From assembly GCA_963840235.1 (NCBI GenBank), contig CAWIYC010000008.1, positions 1 through 64,000 of the forward strand: a stretch of 64,000 bases of DNA, in the 5' to 3' direction. This stretch comes from JBBRHQ01 sp963840235 (lineage in GTDB: Bacteria; Actinomycetota; Thermoleophilia; Solirubrobacterales; 70-9). The position numbers were made by a program, and so were the translations under genes. This document shows positions 8,936 to 16,372 of the stretch, one piece after another. Positions within the stretch are counted from its first letter, which is position 1, and each line of letters opens with the position of its first letter. The notes below the pieces were generated by a model that saw nothing but the letters and a program-made list of their open reading frames with translations, was not told where the DNA came from and did not search any database.

Positions 8936-8938
8936 GCG

Positions 8939-9340
8939 GTGTCGCAGGAGAGCGTCGAGCTGGTCCATTCAGGACTCGACGCCGTGAATCGAGGCGGCGT
9001 CGACGCCATGATTCACATGTGTGATCCGGAGATCGAATGGATAGCGATTCCCGGATTCTTGCCCGATGCCGAGAATTATCACGGGCGGGCTGGTGTCCGG
9101 GCCTGGTTTGAGAAGGTCGGAGAGACCTTCGGGAAGGTTCAGTGGGAGGCGGAGGAGGTCGTCGAGAGCGGCGAGCGGCTCCTGGTGGGGTTGAAGCTCC
9201 AAGCGACCGGTAGAGCGAGCGGGATTGAGGGGGAGTTTCGAATCTTCCAGGTCTGGACGATTCGTGACTCCAAGCTCGTCCGCTTGGAGTCGTACTTGTC
9301 TCGCGACGAGGCCCTCGAAGCCGCCGGGCTTGAGGAGTAG
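8939..9340 (+). CDS. SnoaL-like protein, array 1 gene 3
   Basis: 133 residues starting with GTG (SQESVELVHSGLDAVNRGGV). SnoaL/NTF2-like, with DPEIEWIAIPGFLPDAENYHG and GVRAWFEKVGETF. The GTG start is fixed by the strict 3-nt spacing after the previous stop and by GAGGGG 6 nt upstream. It ends EALEAAGLEE, and its GAG GAG TAG codons provide the ribosome-binding site for gene 4. Specific ligand unknown. Confidence 0.85.
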   Translation: MSQESVELVHSGLDAVNRGGVDAMIHMCDPEIEWIAIPGFLPDAENYHGRAGVRAWFEKVGETFGKVQWEAEEVVESGERLLVGLKLQATGRASGIEGEFRIFQVWTIRDSKLVRLESYLSRDEALEAAGLEE

Positions 9341-9343
9341 CCG

Positions 9344-9745
9344 ATGTCGCAGGAGAACGTCGAGGCGCTGAAGGCGGTCTACGAAAGGTGGGGGGCGGGC
9401 GACTTCTGGACGCCGGAGATCTTCGATCCCGAGATCGAGACAGTGTGGGCAGGAGAAATGCCCGATCTTCCACAGGGTGGCCGAGGTCTGGCGGCGGTCG
9501 AGGCAGCCATGCGAAACTTCCTCGCCGCCTGGGACGAGTACCGATGGGAGGCCGACAGGTTCATCCCTACACGGGAGGATCGGATCTTGGTGCTCTTCAC
9601 AGCGCGAGGTCGGGGCAAGGGCAGCAGCGTTGAGGTCGAGGCGCAATGGGCCCATCTGTGGACGTTTCGTCAAGGAAAAGCCACGCGGGTCGAGGGCTTC
9701 ATCCACCAAGACAAGGCCCTCGAAGCGGCCGGGCTTGAGGAGTAG
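9344..9745 (+). CDS. SnoaL-like protein, array 1 gene 4
   Basis: 133 residues. The first helix reads MSQENVEALKAVYERWGAGD, then DPEIETVWAGEMPDLPQGGR, and the strand region DRILVLFTARGRGKGSSVEV matches the SnoaL/NTF2-like cone. The middle of the gene diverges strongly from its neighbours, while its first about 20 bases and last about 30 bases are nearly identical to theirs. It ends LEE. Function unknown. Confidence 0.85.
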   Translation: MSQENVEALKAVYERWGAGDFWTPEIFDPEIETVWAGEMPDLPQGGRGLAAVEAAMRNFLAAWDEYRWEADRFIPTREDRILVLFTARGRGKGSSVEVEAQWAHLWTFRQGKATRVEGFIHQDKALEAAGLEE

Positions 9746-9748
9746 GCG

Positions 9749-10171
9749 ATGTCGCAGGAGAACGTGGAGGGTTTCATCCGCAGGGCATACGCCAGGTGGA
9801 ACCGAGCCGAACGAGAGCCCTTTGACGAGCGAGAGCTGGCCTCCTTGGAAATCTGGCACCCAGACGGCGTGTTCGTGAGCTCCGCCGGCGATCCCAAACC
9901 CGCCAGTCACCGGGGCATCGAGGCGGTCAGGCAGCAGATACGGCGATGGGTGGAGGCCTATCCCGACCTGCAGGCGAAGCCGCTGGAGATCAAGACCAAC
10001 CGCGATCAGGCGTTCGTGTGGGTCCACTTCTCGGGCCACGCTGCAGGCAGTGGGGTTCCCGTCGACATGGAGCTGGCTCACGTCGTCACCATCGAGGACG
10101 GCATGGTCCGCCGCATCGAGGAGTACCCAAGGCGCGCCGATGGCCTCAAAGCCGCCGGGCTGTCGGAATAG
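9749..10171 (+). CDS. SnoaL-like protein, array 1 gene 5 (terminal gene)
   Basis: 140 residues, the longest copy: MSQENVEGFIRRAYARWNRA, then a Glu/Arg-rich insertion, WHPDGVFVSSAGDPKPASHRG, and strands ending in ELAHVVTIEDGMVRRIEEYP. SnoaL/NTF2-like. As the last gene of the array it ends LKAAGLSE rather than LEE, so the GAGGAG codons that serve as the downstream ribosome-binding site are absent. The 247-bp repeat that leads to the tRNA-Pro-like fragment begins at its stop codon. Confidence 0.85.
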   Translation: MSQENVEGFIRRAYARWNRAEREPFDERELASLEIWHPDGVFVSSAGDPKPASHRGIEAVRQQIRRWVEAYPDLQAKPLEIKTNRDQAFVWVHFSGHAAGSGVPVDMELAHVVTIEDGMVRRIEEYPRRADGLKAAGLSE

Positions 10172-10413
10172 CGCCGTCACCGGGTGCGCTTGGCACCCTC
10201 GCTCCCTCGATCAGCGACCCGCTGCCCTGTCGCGGCTACCGGTTCGCCCCCCGGCTAACCACCCCGCCTGTTACCGATCAGTTACCGATTCTGCGGGACG
10301 GTGCGTTTCCCAGGCGTCAACCGTCGTGCCTGAGGATCCGCGCCGCAGGTGGCGATTCCCCCGCCGTGTCGCGGTTTGTCGCACTCTGACGGGGAGACTT
10401 AACGAGTCGGGGC
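10160..10413. repeat. Array-trailer repeat, copy 1
   Basis: Homologous along its length to 17917-18168. Shared marks in order: the terminal SnoaL stop codon with GCGCC after it, TCCCTCGATCAGCGACC, a block of GCTACC/GTTACC repeats (10235-10292), TTTCCCAGGCGT, and GACGGGGAGACT running into TCGGGGCG. Both copies therefore run from the end of a SnoaL gene to the 3' end of a tRNA-Pro or tRNA-Pro-like sequence. The GCTACC direct repeats look like integrase arm sites, but no integrase gene is present. Confidence 0.7.
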
Positions 10414-10455
10414 GACTGGATTTGAACCAGCGACCGCTCGGCCCCCAGCCGGGGA
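10407..10455 (-). pseudogene. tRNA-Pro-like 3' fragment
   Basis: On the minus strand an anticodon-like loop CTGGGGG, a variable region, T-arm GCTGG-TTCAAAT-CCAGT and the acceptor 3' strand CGCCCCGA are recognisable. The 5' acceptor and D-arm are absent to the right, and one anticodon-stem pair is mismatched. It therefore looks like the 3' part of a tRNA-Pro (anticodon GGG), the kind of scar left where elements integrate into tRNA genes. Confidence 0.6.
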
Positions 10456-10569
10456 CAGTGGTGCTCTATGTGTCCCTACGCATCCCCCGCGTCCCCATCG
10501 TCCCCTTGGCGGGACGATCTGGGCAGGTCGGACGATGCACCGGTACCAAAGTGGGTACCGTCGGGCGAC

Positions 10570-10700
10570 GGTGCTCCGAGCTGCCAGTGGATATTCGTGG
10601 AAGTCGCCGCGGGTCGCGGTTTCACCGCATCGAGACTGTGGCCTTCTCTCGATGCGTTCTCGGCGAGGCTGAGCCACACTCCCTAGTTGGGGACTCCGCC
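10570..10700. repeat. Degenerate copy of the 17.2-kb repeat interior; the surrounding 10456-10740 has no gene
   Basis: The stretch CGGTTTCACCGCA, CTCTCGA, GCGTTCTC, GCGAGGCTGAG and CTAGTTGGGG aligns in the same order with 17250-17330 (CGGTTTCACCGCA, CTCTCGA, GTACTCTC, GCGAGCCTGGG, CTAGCTGGGG). The rest of 10456-10740 holds no convincing open reading frame. Confidence 0.5.
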
Positions 10701-10740
10701 TGCGCCAGATTCCCCGACAACGACGAAGGGGAACAAGCAG

Positions 10741-10866
10741 ATGACGAATCTGATCGGGGTCACAAAGCCCGAGCCCTCGCTTCTGACCAACATCGGCGCT
10801 GTGCTGGCGCTCCTCGCCGCGCTCCTCGTCTCGACCCCGGCCCTCGCCCCACGTGCCAACGGGTAG
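10741..10866 (+). CDS. Candidate 41-residue membrane or exported peptide
   Basis: An ATG start with a purine-rich AAGGGGAA stretch about 8 nt upstream, a polar N-terminus (MTNLIGVTKPEPS) and a hydrophobic helix (IGAVLALLAALLVSTPALA) ending in a signal-peptidase-like ALA. The stop lies 10 nt before the acyltransferase start. The translated pattern is protein-like, but no homologue is recognised and it may be spurious. Confidence 0.3.
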   Translation: MTNLIGVTKPEPSLLTNIGAVLALLAALLVSTPALAPRANG

Positions 10867-10876
10867 GGGAGAACAG

Positions 10877-11860
10877 ATGAGAGAGATGTTCACCCAGGTG
10901 CTCGGTGCCACCCGCGCGACCGCCTCGGTAATGGCGCGGGACCTGCTCGGCTCCCGAGCCGAGGACCCGCTGGCCGAACGCGACCCGCAGTTCATCCGCG
11001 ACACCCTGCCGGGGCTAGGCCGCTTGGCGCAGCTCTACTTCCGCCCCAAGGTGCGGGGGCTCGAGCAGATCCCGGCCGAGGGGCCGGTGCTGCTGGTCGG
11101 CAACCACTCGGGCGGGACACTGATCGCCGACACCTTCGCCTTCGCCTACTGCTTCTACAACCACTTCGGGCCCGACCGGCTGTTCCACCAACTCGCCCAC
11201 GACCTCGTCTTCCAGGTGCCAGGCCTCGCACCTCTGCGCAAGTACGGGACGATCCCGGCGAACCACGAAAACGCGGCGGCGGCACTGGGGAAGGGCGCAG
11301 CGCTCCTCGTCTACCCCGGCGGGGACCACGAGACCTACCGCCCCTCCTGGCAATCGGGGGAGATCGAATTCGGCCACCGCAGCGGCTTTGTTCGCCTGGC
11401 GCTGGCGGCCGACGTGCCGATCGTACCCGTGGTGGCAATCGGCGGCCAGGAGACCGCCCTCTTCCTGACCCGCGGCGAGCGGCTCTCGCACCTCCTTGCC
11501 CTCGACCGGCTGCTGCGTCTCAAGGTCGTGCCGATCCAGATCGCGCCTCCCTTCGGCGTGACGGTGCTCGACCTCCCGGGCCGGGTCCCGCTGCCTTCCC
11601 AGATCACGATCCAGGTCCTGCCCAGGATCGACCTGCGCCGCCGGTTCGGTCCTGACCCCAACGAGGAGGCGGTCTATCACGCGGTCACGGCGATGATGCA
11701 GGAGGCGCTCGACGAGCTCTCGGCCGAGCGCGACCTGCCGGTAATCGGCACACTCGGTCCCCGCGAGGAGGAGAGCGAGGTTGTCGAGGAGCTGGAGCAC
11801 GGCGGCCTCGAGCGGGAGGTCGAGGCGGCGATCGATGCCGAGACCCCCCACCCCGGCTAG
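10877..11860 (+). CDS. Lysophospholipid acyltransferase-like protein
   Basis: 327 residues from ATG 10877 with GGGGAG 5 nt upstream. The acyltransferase block 1 is NHSGGTLIADTF (H77), the variant found in the MGAT-like branch of the LPLAT superfamily rather than the plain HX4D of PlsC. Block 3 is YPGGDHETYRP (146-156). Then come a hydrophobic VPIVPVVAIGG strand and an acidic C-terminal tail. It probably transfers an acyl group to a glycerolipid or similar alcohol at the membrane. It starts a group of lipid-related genes (hydrolase, HMG-CoA reductase homologue) on the other strand. Confidence 0.8.
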   Translation: MREMFTQVLGATRATASVMARDLLGSRAEDPLAERDPQFIRDTLPGLGRLAQLYFRPKVRGLEQIPAEGPVLLVGNHSGGTLIADTFAFAYCFYNHFGPDRLFHQLAHDLVFQVPGLAPLRKYGTIPANHENAAAALGKGAALLVYPGGDHETYRPSWQSGEIEFGHRSGFVRLALAADVPIVPVVAIGGQETALFLTRGERLSHLLALDRLLRLKVVPIQIAPPFGVTVLDLPGRVPLPSQITIQVLPRIDLRRRFGPDPNEEAVYHAVTAMMQEALDELSAERDLPVIGTLGPREEESEVVEELEHGGLEREVEAAIDAETPHPG

Positions 11861-12001
11861 ATCTGCGGCAGGGTCTGGTCCAGCCAGTCGAGGACGCGCC
11901 GGTTGGCACCCCTATTTCTCCTGAGCTGATCGGGCTCAGCTGAGCTGGATGGGCTGCTCGAGGACGTGGGAAGCGGGACCCGATCGTCGGTGATGTCGGG
12001 G

Positions 12002-13321
12002 TTACTGCAGCGCGAGGTCCCGCGCCAAGCTCGCCTGCGATCCGCCGCCCGGCTGCTCGAGCCACCCGTGCAGGCGCTCATAGACATCAGGGTGGTTCAG
12101 CAGCGCCAGGTGGTGGGCGGGGCTGACATGGTGCCCGTGCTCGGCCTCGAATGGCATCTGGCGGGTGCGGCCCTGTCCGGAGGCGCTGGGCGTCAGCACG
12201 AGGATGTCCCCAAGCAGGCGCCCCAGGGGATGGCGCGGGCTGCGGGTGATGGTGGCTGAAACGAAGCAGTGCCTCGCTCCTTCCAATAGCGGCACCTCCT
12301 TGCATGCCGCCGCGCGCAGGGCGCTGGGGTCGCGGCCCCGCCAGTCCTCGTCGACGAGCGAGCCGTGGCGGAGGTCGCGGATGCCGGCAGAGCGCCGGCG
12401 AAGGAAGGCGCCGAGCATCCGCGTCTCGGGCAGCGCGTAAAGCGCCTCGGCAGCCATGTGAGCTCCCTGCTCCAGCGGCGCGCCCAGGTGTGGCGTGCCC
12501 AGCGAGATCATGTGACGGACGCGCTCGGTCCAGCGTTGGCCGCTCTCTGACCCCTGGTGGCCGGCGCTGCGTGCTATCAGACCGCCCATCGAGTGACCCA
12601 CGAGCGCGATCTCCTGAACCGCCACCGGCCACGCCCCCACCAGCTCCTCGAGCAGCGCCGCGACGGACCGACCGTTTTCTGAGACGTGCAGGCCGCTGTT
12701 GTAGCGCAGATATACGGGGGTGTAGCCAAGATCCGAGGCCAGACGCGCGCCGTAGTTGTCGCCCGGGTGGTCCCCACCCCAATCCCAGTAGAACTCGGTC
12801 CCCATCAGGCCGTGCAGGAACACGACCACTCGTCCCGTCGCGTCGGGGAACGCCGTAGACAGCGAGCCCGAATCAATCGCCACGGCCTCGCCTTCGACCC
12901 GCACCGAGGCGGGCTGGTGAAGCTCGCTTCCCGAGCCCTCGAGCCGGTCGCCGATCAGGCCGTTGAGAGCGGCGACCATGGCGCTCCCCGGGCGCGTGGT
13001 CGAGAGCAGGATCTCCTGCCCAATCCCCCGCCTCTCCATGGTTGCGTCGGCGGCCCGTCCCAACAGCGCAGCGCCGGACCCGATCGCGTCATAGGCGCGG
13101 CGCGAGAGCGCGTCGTGGATGACCTGGACGGGGCGGCCCGCCGGCCCCACGCCCCGGAACGCGCGCTGGGCGATGCCCAGATGCATGTCGCGGATGCCGG
13201 CGGGAAAGCCCCGCAACTCCTCGAAGGCAAGCGCGCTCAGGGCCCGCACCTCATTCGGCCCGCGCACCCCCGTCTCGGGGCCGCCGCCAACATCGGCGCT
13301 GGTCAAGTCGGTGCCAGTCAT
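12002..13321 (-). CDS. Alpha/beta hydrolase, lipase/esterase-like
   Basis: 439 residues from the ATG at 13321, with GGAGG 7 nt upstream. After an N-terminal region of about 160 residues without recognised features, the fold starts at RVVVFLHGLMGTEFYW (oxyanion HG at 170-171), with the nucleophile elbow GHSMGG (S244), then LGTPHLGAPL, and a C-terminal His in EHGHHVSPAHH. The PGAP1/lipase-like loop SLGTPHLG suggests an ester of a long-chain lipid as substrate. No signal peptide is seen. Its stop is about 140 bp from that of the convergent acyltransferase. Confidence 0.8.
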   Translation of the reverse strand: MTGTDLTSADVGGGPETGVRGPNEVRALSALAFEELRGFPAGIRDMHLGIAQRAFRGVGPAGRPVQVIHDALSRRAYDAIGSGAALLGRAADATMERRGIGQEILLSTTRPGSAMVAALNGLIGDRLEGSGSELHQPASVRVEGEAVAIDSGSLSTAFPDATGRVVVFLHGLMGTEFYWDWGGDHPGDNYGARLASDLGYTPVYLRYNSGLHVSENGRSVAALLEELVGAWPVAVQEIALVGHSMGGLIARSAGHQGSESGQRWTERVRHMISLGTPHLGAPLEQGAHMAAEALYALPETRMLGAFLRRRSAGIRDLRHGSLVDEDWRGRDPSALRAAACKEVPLLEGARHCFVSATITRSPRHPLGRLLGDILVLTPSASGQGRTRQMPFEAEHGHHVSPAHHLALLNHPDVYERLHGWLEQPGGGSQASLARDLALQ

Positions 13322-13388
13322 GCGGGTCCTCCAATCCGTCCTGGATGCCGATGAACGTGACAGTACTCCGCGACCCGGTCTGCGCGGC

Positions 13389-14576
13389 CTAGGGGCGGTT
13401 GCGGCCGAAGCGGTCGTGCGCTCGGACCCATTCTTCGGCGAGGATCGCCCATCCGAGCGAGAGCTCGCCACAGAGCACGGTTGCCGCGACGATCTCCGCG
13501 AGCTTTCGAACCTTCCCGGTCCCGTAGCAGCCGAGCAGCTCCAGGCACTCGCGCTGGGTGGCAAGCCCGGTGCCGCCGCCGTGGGTGGCGACGATTAGCG
13601 ACGGGAGCGTGATCGAGCCGTAGAAGTCGCCGTTGGGGAGGAGCTCGCTGAACCCGAGGGCCGCCGAGGACTCCGCGACATTGGCGACGTCCTGGCCGGT
13701 GGCGATGAACAGCGCGGCGATCCCGTTGGCCGACTGCAGGCCGTTGTTGTTCACGCCGGACATGAACCCGCCGAGATTCGACACCTGCCGCGCCCGAGAG
13801 AGTTTCTCGCCCGTCGTGTGCATGTGTTTCTCGATCAGCGCAGCGGAGATCGTCGCCTCTGCGACGACGCGCTTGCCCCGAGTGCGCAAGATGTTGACCT
13901 GCGAGCTCTTCTTGTCGGTGGCGAAGTTCGACTCCAGGTAGAAGTTGGTGATTCCCTCGTAGTTGGACGTGATCCACGCGCAGGCCGCAGCGGTCGCCTT
14001 GCTCGTGAGGTTCTGCCCCGCGGCGTCGCCAGTCGTGTAGTCAAAGCGCGTAAACAGGATCCGGCTCGCGGAGTACTGCTCGATGCCGCGCAGCCGGCCC
14101 GTACGGGTGGTGGTCTCTGCCGCCTGCTTTATCTCCGCGAAGTGCTCAGTCAGCCATTCCCCGAACGCTCGCGCCTTACGCGCGTCTTCAAACACGAACG
14201 CGGGAGCGCGCTGCATCGCGTCGTCCAAGACGGTGGTCTTCACACCACCCGCCTCGCGCATCGTCTTCATGCCGCGGTTGTAGCTCGCGACCAGGGTGCC
14301 CTCCGCCGTCGCAAGGGGCACGTAGAACTCGCCCTGCGCGTGCTCCCCGTCGATGAGCAGCGGCCCGGCGACGCCGATCGGAACCTGCGCGATTCCGGTG
14401 AAATGCTCGATGTTGCCGGGGAGAACCGCTGGATCGAAGGAGTGTTGGGAGACATGCTTCAAACCCACCCCAGTCTGCTCTCGCAGGAAAACCCGGCGCG
14501 CCTCGGCGGCCTCGAGCGTGTAGTCGTCCTCGCGGTCACGCGGGATTTTCTTGCGTCTCGCCCGAGGGGTTGTCAC
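13389..14576 (-). CDS. HMG-CoA reductase homologue (class I type) with altered catalytic motif
   Basis: 395 residues from GTG 14576 (GGGAG about 11 nt upstream). Class I HMG-CoA reductase features are present: VPIGVAGPL, the catalytic Glu in ATAEGTLVAS (E92), the NADP-site DAAGQN (184-189), the catalytic Lys in TDKKSSQVN (222), GQDVANV (D296) and THGGGTGLATQ. The C-terminal motif, normally GHLVxSH with the catalytic His first, reads EEWVRAH, so that His is Glu at about 382. If active it would reduce HMG-CoA to mevalonate; no other mevalonate-pathway gene is in the window. It could instead be a diverged enzyme. Confidence 0.8.
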   Translation of the reverse strand: MTTPRARRKKIPRDREDDYTLEAAEARRVFLREQTGVGLKHVSQHSFDPAVLPGNIEHFTGIAQVPIGVAGPLLIDGEHAQGEFYVPLATAEGTLVASYNRGMKTMREAGGVKTTVLDDAMQRAPAFVFEDARKARAFGEWLTEHFAEIKQAAETTTRTGRLRGIEQYSASRILFTRFDYTTGDAAGQNLTSKATAAACAWITSNYEGITNFYLESNFATDKKSSQVNILRTRGKRVVAEATISAALIEKHMHTTGEKLSRARQVSNLGGFMSGVNNNGLQSANGIAALFIATGQDVANVAESSAALGFSELLPNGDFYGSITLPSLIVATHGGGTGLATQRECLELLGCYGTGKVRKLAEIVAATVLCGELSLGWAILAEEWVRAHDRFGRNRP

Positions 14577-14711
14577 GTCGATGGCTCCCGTTACCGCTCG
14601 GTCAAACTTTCCTCCGAATCCGGCAGCCCCCACACCGAAACGACAGGTGCAAACCAAGCACACCGCCAACGCTGAGGACCATCCCGAAACTCCTAGACCT
14701 GCGTTGCCGCC

Positions 14712-15056
14712 CTATTTCGCGCTCATGGACTTCCCGGCGCTGTCTACGACCTTGCGAATGAAGTCGTACTGCGTGTGGACCAGGCGGTCGGACATCTCCA
14801 GGGCGGAGTCGATGATCTCCTGGCGCCTGGACGGGCCCTCGTCGTGCGGCAGCGCTGGCAACACTCGGTCGACGCTGTCGACGAACTTGTGCACCGCCTC
14901 GATCGCGGCCCGCTGACCGTCCTCGACGGATTGGAGTACCTCTTCGGATAGCTCCACGGCCCTGTCGGGCCCGGTCTTGGACTTCCCCTCCACGCGATGC
15001 CGCGGAGTGGCCGGCGCTTTTGCCTTCGTGCTGCGTTGAGCCTTAGTCTCGGCCAT
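14712..15056 (-). CDS. Small helical, phasin-like protein
   Basis: 114 residues from ATG 15056 (GGGAG upstream). The first 40 residues are basic and disordered-looking (KAQRSTKAKAPATPRHR). The remainder is an amphipathic helix pair (VELSEEVLQSVEDGQRAAIE, then SDRLVHTQYDFIRKVVDSAG), much like the coiled helices of phasins and other surface-coating proteins. No polyhydroxyalkanoate synthase is nearby, so a granule role is only a suggestion. It lies upstream of the HMG-CoA reductase homologue, on the same strand. Confidence 0.6.
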   Translation of the reverse strand: MAETKAQRSTKAKAPATPRHRVEGKSKTGPDRAVELSEEVLQSVEDGQRAAIEAVHKFVDSVDRVLPALPHDEGPSRRQEIIDSALEMSDRLVHTQYDFIRKVVDSAGKSMSAK

Positions 15057-15131
15057 TGTCAAACGCTCCCTTCAGGAGTTCGGTTTGTTAGCCAGGACGC
15101 TACGCCGAGTTAGCGTGGCCGACACCCGTAT

Positions 15132-15546
15132 ATGGCCGCCGACCAACTGCGGAAAGCCCGCATGCTTCACGACGGAGGTGAGCGACGGCCCCGGACGGCC
15201 CAAGACGCACTGGCTGACTACCTCCGCAGCATTGACCTCGGCCTCGTTCTTCATCGCCAAGCGAGCCGACCTACGACCTCGCTTGGGATGACGGGGACCG
15301 ACTAATCGTCGCTCAGGTCAGGATCCGTGACGGCCACGAACGAGAGAGAAGCGGCTCCGACTCGGCCTCGGGCAGGGTCTCCGCTACGCCTACCAACTCG
15401 AGGCGAAGGGCCAGACGGTCGGCGCCGTCCTCGCCGTCGAGCGCGAGCTCAGTGACACTTCTCGGTCAGATCTCTGTCGCCGCCGCGGCGTGGCACTCGT
15501 CGGGCCTGGGGCCTTCGAGCGGCTGCTCGGGCCGACCGCAACCTAG
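15132..15546 (+). pseudogene. Decayed nuclease-like (PDDEXK-type) gene remnant
   Basis: Three frames join into one protein-like reading: MAADQLRKARMLHDGG... ALADYLRSIDLGLVLHRQAS, then PTYDLAWDDGDRLIVAQVR, then RLRLGLGQGLRYAYQLEAKG and AVLAVERELSDTSRSDLCRR up to TAG 15546. The breaks lie near 15265 and 15360. The pattern YDLAW..., V-A-(E/Q)-V-(K/R), then LRLGLGQ-LRY resembles a family of small restriction-like fold proteins in actinobacteria, with its usual E and K already changed to Q and R. It sits in the repeat-rich accessory region and is almost certainly dead. Confidence 0.55.
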
Positions 15547-15655
15547 GCATTGGCCTGCTTGGGCTGAGCGAGGACGCCTCCCAGCCGACTTGGTACCGCG
15601 GCTGATAACAAGAGGGTCTCGCAGACTGCTCGCCGAATAGGCCCAGAAGCCGAAA

Positions 15656-15674
15656 GCCCGCCTCCGAAGCGGGC
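15656..15674 (+). terminator. Terminator-like hairpin
   Basis: GCCCGC (15656-15661) and GCGGGC (15669-15674) around CTCCGAA, preceded by AAA. It is located after the decayed nuclease-like gene and just before repeat copy B. Confidence 0.5.
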
Positions 15675-15684
15675 GTCCGAGTAG

Positions 15685-15835
15685 TCGGGGCGAACGGTTC
15701 AATTTCGCCGCAGGCGCGGGATTGCGGAGGGTTCTGCTACCAGGCTGCTACCGATTCGGGGCGTCAACGGTGCCGAGGGGCTGGTAGCAAGCGGTCGACC
15801 TCGTCGGCGGGCCGTGGAGTTGCCAGCGCCGACGG
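15685..15835. repeat. Hairpin/GCTACC repeat, copy B (left of SnoaL array 2)
   Basis: TCGGGGCG leads into stem GGCGAA (15689-15694) and TTCGCC (15704-15709), then CGCAGGCGCGGGATTGCGG, TTCTGCTACC and GCTACCGATT (15732-15756). Similarity to copy C (17090) continues as GGTAGCA, GTCGGCGG and TGCCAGCGCC. It is followed by the promoter block of the second SnoaL array. Confidence 0.65.
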
Positions 15836-15924
15836 AGCGTCTTCTGGCCGTTGAGCATGAGGTCGAGCCACCTTGACAGGGGCGTCGTGCGCCGGAGCGC
15901 GGATCCGTTCCGTTTGCACCCTTC

Positions 15925-15953
15925 TTGGCAAGGCGTCCCCGAGGGGCGATACT
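15925..15953 (+). promoter_or_regulatory. Promoter of SnoaL array 2
   Basis: TTGGCA (15925-15930), a 17-nt spacer and GATACT (15948-15953), with the ATG 8 nt later. The spacer and following bases match the array 1 promoter (8094-8122) almost exactly, including CGTCCCCGAGGGGC. A leaderless transcript is predicted. Confidence 0.75.
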
Positions 15954-15961
15954 GCGCAGCG

Positions 15962-16369
15962 ATGTCGCAGGAGAACGTGGAGGTCTTCGAACGCGCGTTT
16001 GACGCGATCAACCGCCGAGATGCCGATGCGCTGGTGGCGGAGCTCGACCCCGAGGTTGAGTGGCATGCGGCGATCCTGATGGCTATGGGAGGGAAACAGA
16101 CGGTGTACCGCGGACACGCGGGCGTTCGCAAGTGGCTCCGAGACCTGTACGAGACCCTCTCTGAGTTTCACGCCGAATACCCGGAGATCCGGGACCTTGG
16201 CGACCGGACGGTCGCAATCGGCCGCGTCCGCGCGCGCGGCACGGCGAGCGAGGCCGAGATCGAATCTCCTCACGGCACGGTGGTCGAGTTCAAGAACGGA
16301 AAGGGAGTTCGGATTCGAACCTACCTCGACCCCAAAGAGGCCCTCGAAGCCGCCGGGCTTGAGGAGTAG
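15962..16369 (+). CDS. SnoaL-like protein, array 2 gene 1
   Basis: 135 residues, SnoaL/NTF2-like: MSQENVEVFERAFDAINRRD, DPEVEWHAAILMAMGGKQTV, YRGHAGVRKWLRDL, ending RTYLDPKEALEAAGLEE. It is the closest relative of array 1 gene 2 in the window. The last codons GAG GAG TAG form the ribosome-binding site for the next gene. The ATG is chosen because the promoter lies immediately upstream and because every array member starts the same way. Ligand or reaction unknown. Confidence 0.87.
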   Translation: MSQENVEVFERAFDAINRRDADALVAELDPEVEWHAAILMAMGGKQTVYRGHAGVRKWLRDLYETLSEFHAEYPEIRDLGDRTVAIGRVRARGTASEAEIESPHGTVVEFKNGKGVRIRTYLDPKEALEAAGLEE

Positions 16370-16372
16370 GCG

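Noticed and set aside
10407..10560. Possible intact tRNA-Pro(GGG)
   Set aside because: The T-arm and acceptor 3' strand are fine, but no D-arm or 5' acceptor strand can be built to the right, so it is kept as a fragment.
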